This document shows, one piece after another, positions 58,268 to 64,000 of a stretch of 64,000 nt of DNA (the stretch's first letter is position 1; each line of letters begins with the position of its first letter). The position numbers and the translations under genes are program-made. The notes under the pieces were generated by a model. That model did not search any database. It was given only the letters and a program-made list of their open reading frames with translations, and was not told the origin of the DNA. Origin of the DNA: Clostridia bacterium (lineage in GTDB: Bacteria; Bacillota; Clostridia; Christensenellales; Aristaeellaceae); NCBI GenBank assembly GCA_017534885.1, contig JAFXVR010000050.1, forward strand, positions 1-64,000, in the 5' to 3' direction.

Positions 58268-58795
58268 ATGAAGCTGGATGTAGCGCAGGCGATCCGTCAG
58301 CCCGGCACGGCCTTTCCCTTCCGGGCGGAGCAGGCCATTGCTCCGCAGGAAATCTACGGCGACCCGGTCACCTTTGACCCCGCCGTGATGGAGGGAACCT
58401 ACCGCGCCCAGGAGGACGGCACCGTCACTGTCACCGGCCGCCTGTCCGTCACCGCCCACGCGAAATGCGCCAACTGTCTTCGGCCGGCTCAGGCGGAGGT
58501 TTCCGCCGGGTTTGAGGAGGATTTCCTCTTCGGGGGCGATCCGGAGGACGACGAGGTCTTCGTCTATTCCGGCAGCGCCATCGAACTGGACCGGCTCGCG
58601 CTGACCTACGCGATGCTGAATCTCCCGATGCGCTTCCTGTGCAGTGCAGACTGCCCGGGGCTGCAGGAGTATGTGGCCGATGACAAAACAGTCAGCCTAT
58701 GCCAGAAGGAACTGCCGGGACAGCATCCTTTTGCGGCATTGCAGCGCCTGCTGACGGAGGAAGAATCCGCGCAGGCAGACGATGGGACAGCCTGA
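58268..58795 (+). CDS. YceD (DUF177) rRNA accumulation protein
   Basis: 175 residues from the ATG at 58268 (AGGAG 5 bases upstream); upstream in-frame codons precede the promoter. The domain has GRLSVTAHAKCANCLRPAQA and ends in DCPGL and an alanine-rich tail; cysteines C-x-x-C (CANC) plus a later CSADC suggest a metal site. YceD-family proteins act in 23S rRNA accumulation and are almost always encoded just before rpmF, as here. Gap to rpmF is 51 bp. Confidence 0.88.
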   Translation: MKLDVAQAIRQPGTAFPFRAEQAIAPQEIYGDPVTFDPAVMEGTYRAQEDGTVTVTGRLSVTAHAKCANCLRPAQAEVSAGFEEDFLFGGDPEDDEVFVYSGSAIELDRLALTYAMLNLPMRFLCSADCPGLQEYVADDKTVSLCQKELPGQHPFAALQRLLTEEESAQADDGTA

Positions 58796-58846
58796 AGGGG
58801 CTGAACCGCCCCTGAGAGGGCTCACCAAGCTGGAGGAGGTGGAAAC

Positions 58847-59041
58847 ATGGCAGTACCGAAGGGTAAAGTATCCAAGGCAAGGAGAAACAGCCGCCGGGCG
58901 AACTGGAAGCTCAGCCTGCCCGCCATTGTGGAATGCCCCAAGTGTCATCAGATGAAGCTGTCGCACCATGTGTGCAAGAATTGCGGCTATTACCGTGATC
59001 GCCAGGTCATCAATGTGGACGCGGAAGCGCAGAAGGCCTGA
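58847..59041 (+). CDS. rpmF: 50S ribosomal protein L32
   Basis: 64 residues. MAVPKGKVSKARRNSRRANW is the canonical L32 start, and the zinc-ribbon cysteines appear as CPKC and CKNC, so this is the zinc-binding form. A GGAGGAGG site is 7 bases upstream. The usual downstream partner plsX is absent; a valine T-box follows. Confidence 0.96.
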   Translation: MAVPKGKVSKARRNSRRANWKLSLPAIVECPKCHQMKLSHHVCKNCGYYRDRQVINVDAEAQKA

Positions 59042-59085
59042 CAGACAGCACAGCGCCGGTCAGCCGGCGGACATATCACACTCGC

Positions 59086-59310
59086 AGACGGAAGAGGAGT
59101 ACCGGCCATCGGGCGATCAGAGAGGGCGGTTCATCGGCTGAAAGGCCGCCCACGCGCCGCACCGGGAAGGTCGCTTCCAGAGAGCGCCGGTGAACGCTTC
59201 AGCCTCAGCCGGCCCGGCCGCACCCGTTATCGTGCGCATGAGGCAGATTCGTCTGCGAAGCAAGGTGGTACCACGGAGCAGCTCCGTCCTTCGGGATGGG
59301 GCTGCTTTTG
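59086..59310 (+). promoter_or_regulatory. T-box leader, valine-type (specifier GUC)
   Basis: Stem I starts with GGAAG (59091) and closes with CTTCC (59174-59178). It holds AGGAGTA, the AGAGAGGGCGG distal region and, on the 3' side, GAAGGTCGC with GUC at 59170-59172 as the likely specifier. The T-box AAGGTGGTACCACGG is at 59262-59276, followed by the terminator hairpin GCAGCTCCGTCC-TTCG-GGATGGGGCTGC with TTTT (to 59309). Uncharged tRNA-Val should favour readthrough into the small membrane gene and valS. Confidence 0.9.
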
Positions 59311-59331
59311 TGCATATGGAGGAAGAGGATC

Positions 59332-59568
59332 ATGGATTGGTGGAAGTTCGACCCTCAGGGGATGGTGAACAGGCTGTGGAATGTCGGCACGCTGCTGATG
59401 GCGCTGGGCGCGGTTCTCTGCTTCGCCTCTGCGCCGGTCAGCAGCTTTCTGGAGCGCAGGCTCGGCCCCGCGCCCAAGGCCGTCCAAAACCTGGGCTGGG
59501 ACAACGCCGTCAAGATGCTCGGCCTGGCGGCGGCCGTCATCGGGGCTTTCATCGTCCTTTTCAGATAA
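59332..59568 (+). CDS. Small two-segment membrane protein between T-box and valS
   Basis: 78 residues from the ATG at 59332 (GGAGGAAGAGG upstream). Two hydrophobic segments (LWNVGTLLMALGAVLCFA and MLGLAAAVIGAFIVLF) are separated by a short polar loop (LERRLGPAPKAVQNL). No family recognised; similar two-span proteins of unknown role are common in Clostridia. It is transcribed only when the valine T-box reads through, and valS follows 50 bp later, so its amount is tied to valine supply. Confidence 0.7.
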   Translation: MDWWKFDPQGMVNRLWNVGTLLMALGAVLCFASAPVSSFLERRLGPAPKAVQNLGWDNAVKMLGLAAAVIGAFIVLFR

Positions 59569-59618
59569 CCTGCATAACCCGTACAAACCTTTGGATCAAC
59601 AGATAAGGAGACAGAAAT

Positions 59619-62342
59619 ATGAGCAAGTATCAGGCCTCCGATATGGAGTCAAGATTCAATCCCCAGGCCATTGAGGCCGATCTCTACCGCGACTGGGAGG
59701 AGAGCGGCGCCTTCATCGCCCGCCGGGAGGAGGGCAAAAAGCCCTTCACCATCGTGATGCCCCCGCCCAACATCACCGGACAGCTGCACATGGGCCACGC
59801 CATGGACAACACCCTCCAGGACGCGGCCATCCGCTATCACCGCATGAAGGGCGATCCCACCCTCTGGCTGCCCGGCACCGACCACGCGGCCATCGCTACC
59901 GAGGTCAAAATCGTGGACGCCATGGCCAAGGAAGGCCTCACCAAGGACATGATCGGCCGCGAGGCTTTCCTGGAGCGGGCCTGGGAGTGGAAGAAACAGT
60001 ACGGCGGACGCATCACCACCCAGCTGCGGCGCATGGGCGCTTCCTGCGACTGGAGCCGCGAGCGCTTCACCATGGACGAGGGCTGCTCCAAGGCCGTGCG
60101 AGAGGTGTTCTGCCGCCTGTATGAGAAGCAGCTGATTTACCGCGGCTGCCGCCTGGTGAACTGGTGCACCCACTGCGGCACTTCCCTGTCCGACGCCGAG
60201 GTGGAATACGAGGAACAGCAGGGCCACTTCTGGCACCTGCTCTACCCGGTGAAGGAAACCGGCGAGATGCTGGAGCTGGCCACCACCCGCCCCGAGACCA
60301 TGTTAGGCGACACCGCCGTGGCCATCAACCCGGAGGATGAGCGATACAGGCATCTGCACGGCTGCCACGTGATCCTGCCGCTGCTGAACAAGGAAATCCC
60401 CATCGTGTGCGACGAGCACGCGGACATGACCAAGGGCACCGGCGTGGTGAAAATCACCCCGGCCCATGACCCCAACGACTATGAGGTGGGCCAGCGCCAC
60501 AGCCTTGAGCTGATGCGCGTGTTCACCTACGACGGACACATGACCGGCCCGGAGGACAAGGCGGAAAACGACGCCCTCTTCGCCTCCGGCAAGGCGGCGG
60601 TGGGCGAAGCGCACGTGCTGGACTGCGGCAAGTACGCCGGCATGCCCGTGCTGGAAGCCCGCAAGGCCATTGTGGCCGATCTGGAGGCCGCCGGCCTGCT
60701 CAAGTCCGTGGAGCCCCTGACCCACGAGGTGGGCACCTGCTACCGCTGCCACACCACCGTGGAGCCCATGATCTCCCGGCAGTGGTTCGTGAAGATGAAG
60801 CCCCTGGCCGAGCCCGCCATCGAGGTGGTGAAGAACGGCGGCACGAAGTTTGTGCCCGAGCGCTTCGGCAAGACCTACCTCAACTGGATGGAAAACATCC
60901 GCGACTGGTGCATCAGCCGCCATCTCTGGTGGGGCCACCGCATCCCGGCCTGGCACTGCGCCGACTGCGGCGAGGCCACCGTCAGCCGCGAGGATCCCAC
61001 CTGCTGCGCCCACTGCGGCAGCCGGAACATCGAGCAGGATGAGGATGTGCTGGACACCTGGTTCTCCTCCGCCCTCTGGCCCTTCTCGACCCTGGGCTGG
61101 CCTGAGGAGACCGAAGACCTGAAGTACTTCTACCCCACCGACGTGCTGGTGACGGGCTATGACATCATCTTCTTCTGGGTGGCGCGGATGATCTTCTCCG
61201 GCCTGGAGCAGATGGGCCAGACGCCCTTCCACACCGTGCTGATCCACGGTCTGGTGCGCGACGCTCAGGGCCGGAAGATGTCCAAATCCCTGGGCAACGG
61301 CGTGGACCCGCTGGAAATCATCGACGAGTTCGGCGCGGACGCCCTGCGCTTCTCCTTGCTGATGGGCATCAGCCCCGGCAATGACACCCGCTTCACCCGG
61401 GAAAAGCTGGAGGCCGCCCGCAACTTTGCCAACAAGGTGTGGAACGCCAGCCGCTTCGTGCTGCTGAACGTGGACGAGCGCCATCCCATCGACCCGGCCA
61501 AGCTGACCCCCGCCGACAAGTGGATTCTGACCCGCTATCAGGACGCGCTGCGGGACATCAGCCTGCACAACGAAGAGGGCGACTTCGGCCTCTCCGCCAA
61601 CCGCATCTATGACTTTGCCTGGTCTGAATTCTGCGACTGGTACATCGAGCTGGCCAAGCCCTGGCTGCTGGGCGAGGACGCCGATGCCAGGCGCAATGTG
61701 CAGGCCGTGCTGCTCTACGTGCTGGAAGGCCTGCTCAAGCTGTTGCACCCCTTCATGCCCTTCCTCACCGAACAGGTGTTCAAGTACCTGCCGGACAGCG
61801 AAGGCTTCCTGATGCTGAAGGCCTGGCCCGCCGCCGATCCCGCGCTGGACTTTGTGCAGGAAGAAAAGGAAATGGCCGGCGTGATGGAGGCCATCCGCGT
61901 GATCCGCAACCTGCGCAGCGAAATGAACGTGCAGGCCGGCAAGCGCACCAGGCTGATGCTCTTGCCCAAGGAGGGCTGGGCGGAAAGCCTGCGCCACGCC
62001 GCGCCCTACTTCATGCGGCTGGCCGGCGCGAGCCAGGTGGACATCATCTCTGACTCCGCTGAGGTGGCCGAGAAGACCGTCAGCGCCGTGACCGGCTGCT
62101 GCACCCTGTACATCCCCCTGGGCGATCTGGTGGACTTCGCCAAGGAAATCGCCCGCCTGGAAAAGGAAAAGAAGAACATCGAGGGGGAGATCGCCAGGGC
62201 TGAGGGCAAGCTGAACAATCCCGGCTTCCTGGGCAAGGCCCCGGCCCAGCTGGTGGAGCAGGAGAAGCAGAAGCTGGCCGCGAACCGGGAGAAGGCCGCT
62301 ACCATCGAAAGCCGCATCGCCGAACTGAAGGAACAGGCCTGA
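59619..62342 (+). CDS. valS: Valyl-tRNA synthetase
   Basis: 907 residues. Class I signature HMGH at 57-60 (NITGQLHMGHAMDN), the ATP loop KMSKS at 553-557 (GRKMSKSLGNGVDP), an editing domain (TTRPETMLGDTAVAINPEDE), a zinc-like Cys group (CADCGE.., CCAHCG), and a C-terminal coiled coil (about 840-905, FAKEIARLEKEKKNIEGEIA). It charges tRNA-Val and edits mischarged threonine. Controlled by the valine T-box upstream. Confidence 0.97.
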   Translation: MSKYQASDMESRFNPQAIEADLYRDWEESGAFIARREEGKKPFTIVMPPPNITGQLHMGHAMDNTLQDAAIRYHRMKGDPTLWLPGTDHAAIATEVKIVDAMAKEGLTKDMIGREAFLERAWEWKKQYGGRITTQLRRMGASCDWSRERFTMDEGCSKAVREVFCRLYEKQLIYRGCRLVNWCTHCGTSLSDAEVEYEEQQGHFWHLLYPVKETGEMLELATTRPETMLGDTAVAINPEDERYRHLHGCHVILPLLNKEIPIVCDEHADMTKGTGVVKITPAHDPNDYEVGQRHSLELMRVFTYDGHMTGPEDKAENDALFASGKAAVGEAHVLDCGKYAGMPVLEARKAIVADLEAAGLLKSVEPLTHEVGTCYRCHTTVEPMISRQWFVKMKPLAEPAIEVVKNGGTKFVPERFGKTYLNWMENIRDWCISRHLWWGHRIPAWHCADCGEATVSREDPTCCAHCGSRNIEQDEDVLDTWFSSALWPFSTLGWPEETEDLKYFYPTDVLVTGYDIIFFWVARMIFSGLEQMGQTPFHTVLIHGLVRDAQGRKMSKSLGNGVDPLEIIDEFGADALRFSLLMGISPGNDTRFTREKLEAARNFANKVWNASRFVLLNVDERHPIDPAKLTPADKWILTRYQDALRDISLHNEEGDFGLSANRIYDFAWSEFCDWYIELAKPWLLGEDADARRNVQAVLLYVLEGLLKLLHPFMPFLTEQVFKYLPDSEGFLMLKAWPAADPALDFVQEEKEMAGVMEAIRVIRNLRSEMNVQAGKRTRLMLLPKEGWAESLRHAAPYFMRLAGASQVDIISDSAEVAEKTVSAVTGCCTLYIPLGDLVDFAKEIARLEKEKKNIEGEIARAEGKLNNPGFLGKAPAQLVEQEKQKLAANREKAATIESRIAELKEQA

Positions 62343-62381
62343 GGGAAGAAATCCGGCTTCCCATCCGTTGAATGAGAGAAA

Positions 62382-62431
62382 GCCGCGGACCCGATGCCCC
62401 CGAAACCCGCCGGGCATCGGGAAGCCGCGGC
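62382..62431. repeat. 17-bp inverted repeat between valS and the next gene
   Basis: GCCGCGG + CCCGATGCCC pairs with GGGCATCGGG + CCGCGGC around a 12-base loop, with a 1- and 2-base bulge between the two helices. No T-run follows, so it is a poor terminator; it may stabilise the valS mRNA end or block exonuclease. Confidence 0.65.
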
Positions 62432-62449
62432 GATGGAAGGAGACCGATC

Positions 62450-63289
62450 ATGCTGAAAAGACTGCTTGCGCTGTTCCTGATCTTGTCGCTGACCGTCAGC
62501 CTGGCCGGAGCGGAAGCGCCCGCGCAGATGGAAATCGCCGACGCTCTTTCCTTCGCCCGGAGCTTCTTTGAGCGGAGCGAGATCGCCGGTCAGGCCCCCG
62601 CAATGACCCTGAACCGGGACGACGACTGCTGGGTCTGCGAGGCCGCGCCCTCGGAGGGAAAGGACAAGGGCTTCCTCCTGATCTTTGACGACAGCGGCCG
62701 GGTGCACCGCTACCAGAACCTGCAGTACGCGCTGCCGGAGATCCCCGCGGCTGCAAACAGCTGGCGCACCGGCACGGAAGGCCTGCTGACCGGGGACGCG
62801 CTGGATGAGATTTCCACAGCGGTGGACCGGCTGCTGATGGACACCCGGGGCTGGGGCTACAACGTCACCGGCGTGTCTGCCGATATCGGAGACGGTCTGT
62901 ATCTGCTCACCCTGGACGATTTCCTGTCCTACGCCCTGGTGTCCTACACCCCTGACAGCTGCGTGATCGCGGCATACGGGGACCTGGAGACCTCTCACGG
63001 CGCCTATGACAGCGGCCTCACCCGCAATCAGGCCATCGCCATCGCAAGACTGACCGCAGAGGCCAAATATGGGCTGACCGCGACGGACATCGCTGTGGGC
63101 CAGGCGGACTTTGAGGTCAGCGACCCGGAGCGCTACTTTGTTGACGGGCCCATGCCCCTGCCCTACTGGTTTGTGGTGCTGCTGGACAGCCCCGACCAGG
63201 AGACAGCCGGGGAATACTGCTTCCTCATCGATGCCGCCACCGGCGAGGCGCTGTACAGCACCGACCCGGAAAACGGCGCCAGCGGCTGA
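62450..63289 (+). CDS. Secreted PepSY-like protein
   Basis: 279 residues from the ATG at 62450 (AAGGAGA 6 bases upstream). Signal peptide LKRLLALFLILSLTVSLAGA. The C-terminal half has a PepSY-like ending (YCFLIDAATGEALYST) after a helical segment (TRNQAIAIARLTAEAKYGLT); the N-terminal half is a related but weaker copy. It resembles the 44368-45483 protein in plan. Role unknown; perhaps inhibits or senses extracellular proteases. Confidence 0.68.
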   Translation: MLKRLLALFLILSLTVSLAGAEAPAQMEIADALSFARSFFERSEIAGQAPAMTLNRDDDCWVCEAAPSEGKDKGFLLIFDDSGRVHRYQNLQYALPEIPAAANSWRTGTEGLLTGDALDEISTAVDRLLMDTRGWGYNVTGVSADIGDGLYLLTLDDFLSYALVSYTPDSCVIAAYGDLETSHGAYDSGLTRNQAIAIARLTAEAKYGLTATDIAVGQADFEVSDPERYFVDGPMPLPYWFVVLLDSPDQETAGEYCFLIDAATGEALYSTDPENGASG

Positions 63290-63303
63290 GGGAAGCATTG
63301 GTG

Positions 63304-64000
63304 ATGAAGCGATTGATCCCGCTTTTGATCCTTCTCACTATGATACTGCTGCCCGGCTCCGCGCCGGCGGAAACCCTGATTCCCGATGAAGTGACCGCGG
63401 CCATCCGGGATCTCCAGTCTGAAGGCTGGATACCTGCTGACCTGGCCATCCGGTGCACAGAGACGAACAATTACTGGAAGGCTAACTTGTTCTCAGCATT
63501 CGGAACGTCATTCGCGCAGGTGAGGGTGGATCGGCTGTCGCATTACGGCCTGATCTATTTCCGCCGCACGGATTGCCAGCTGCCGCCTCTACCAACGGAA
63601 GAAAAAGTGAATGACTCATTCAGCACAGCGATGAGACCTTACGTCTCTGCGGCAGATGAGATCATCCATGCGTTTCTCCCGGCAGAATACAGGTTTGATG
63701 ACTACTGGGACGCAGATATCCTGTACGAACCGTCGGAAAACACCGGAGTATACACGTGCACGCTCCACGATGAGCTAGGCGCCGTTATCATTCTGCAGGT
63801 GCCGGAGCAGCCTGACGGACAGCCGACGCTGTTGGCCTATATCGATCTTGTATCCAATGGTTATTCGGGCTATGATGGTTATCTGACCTTGCATGACGCG
63901 CAGACAGTTGCGCTGGATGCCGTTCAGACCGTCTATGGCAATGAGACGGCAAAGCACCTCCTGCCCTCATCCGACTGTTGCATGTTTGTCTGCGATTACT
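63304..64000 (+). CDS. Secreted protein, 3' end outside the window
   Basis: Starts at the ATG 63304, 14 bp after the preceding gene, with GAGGGAAG upstream, and stays open for all 232 codons to the window edge, so it is truncated by the window and not broken. Signal peptide KRLIPLLILLTMILLPGSAP. The mature part shows PADLAIRCTETNNYWKANLF and ends near SDCCMFVCDY. Weak resemblance to the secreted proteins at 62450 and 44368. Same operon as the 62450 gene. Confidence 0.72.
   Translation, partial: MKRLIPLLILLTMILLPGSAPAETLIPDEVTAAIRDLQSEGWIPADLAIRCTETNNYWKANLFSAFGTSFAQVRVDRLSHYGLIYFRRTDCQLPPLPTEEKVNDSFSTAMRPYVSAADEIIHAFLPAEYRFDDYWDADILYEPSENTGVYTCTLHDELGAVIILQVPEQPDGQPTLLAYIDLVSNGYSGYDGYLTLHDAQTVALDAVQTVYGNETAKHLLPSSDCCMFVCDY

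Noticed and set aside
62382-62431. Calling the valS downstream hairpin a terminator
   Set aside because: The stem is strong but no T-run follows on either strand, so it is listed only as an inverted repeat.
1-64000. CRISPR arrays, insertion sequences, phage genes
   Set aside because: I found no regularly spaced repeats, transposase motifs or phage structural genes on either strand.

Overview
The window looks like a chromosome segment of a GC-rich Clostridia-like Firmicute, probably an uncultured gut or rumen lineage. Supporting signs are a T-box leader in front of valS, a Firmicute-type LexA box in front of dinB, the phoH / 7TM-HD / ybeY / cdd / era block in Firmicute order, DUF951, RecX, an oxygen-independent ribonucleotide reductase (nrdD), an NfnAB-like pair, and an aldehyde:ferredoxin-oxidoreductase (AOR) family operon. 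The last three point to an anaerobe. I see no prophage, transposase, CRISPR array or rRNA. The species assignment is inference only.

Layout. 0-9 kb: start of tuf behind a tRNA-Gly, an orphan XRE regulator, a hybrid histidine kinase whose leader carries a very long hairpin, then DUF951, a secreted Ig-like protein, lgt, a serine hydrolase and recX. 8.5-12.6 kb: a minus-strand ydhY-ydhV-ydhW-like redox operon with a structured 5' leader. 12.7-17.5 kb: a secreted transglutaminase-like protein with a duplicated domain, then an adenosine-deaminase-like protein fused to a Rossmann-like C-terminal domain. 17.6-25.4 kb: a second hybrid kinase, a MATE exporter and two secreted proteins (SH3-like and WG-repeat). 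25.4-31.7 kb: phoH, 7TM-HD phosphodiesterase, a YbeY-Cdd fusion, era and a secreted phosphoesterase. 31.8-38 kb: YdcF-like protein, SpoIIE-type phosphatase, PreA-like dehydrogenase, glycogen synthase. 38-46 kb: an amber-interrupted WG-repeat gene, flavin reductase, lipase, a Tat-exported amidohydrolase and three more secreted proteins. 46.5-52.1 kb: nrdD, a stand-alone FakA-C-like domain, trmL, nfnB, nfnA. 52.3-58 kb: YbjN-like protein, YfcE-like phosphodiesterase, an OmpR-type two-component system headed by an AT-rich small gene, a DUF4342 protein and dinB. 58-64 kb: yceD, rpmF, a valine T-box, a small membrane protein, valS and two secreted proteins, the last cut by the window end.

Functionally the window mixes housekeeping (translation, ribosome maturation, SOS polymerase, lipoprotein processing) with sensing (two hybrid kinases, one OmpR pair, one PP2C-type phosphatase) and many exported proteins of unknown function that recur as paralogues. 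Regulation is unusually readable. Many genes have a recognisable -35/-10 pair with a 16-17 bp spacer. There are tandem NrdR-like boxes, a LexA box, a T-box with a GUC specifier, and two structured leaders of unknown class.

The observations I rate highest are the deaminase-like fusion protein, the structured leader and phased repeats upstream of the AOR operon, the long hairpin in the first kinase leader, and the amber codon in a WG-repeat gene in a window where no other gene ends in TAG.
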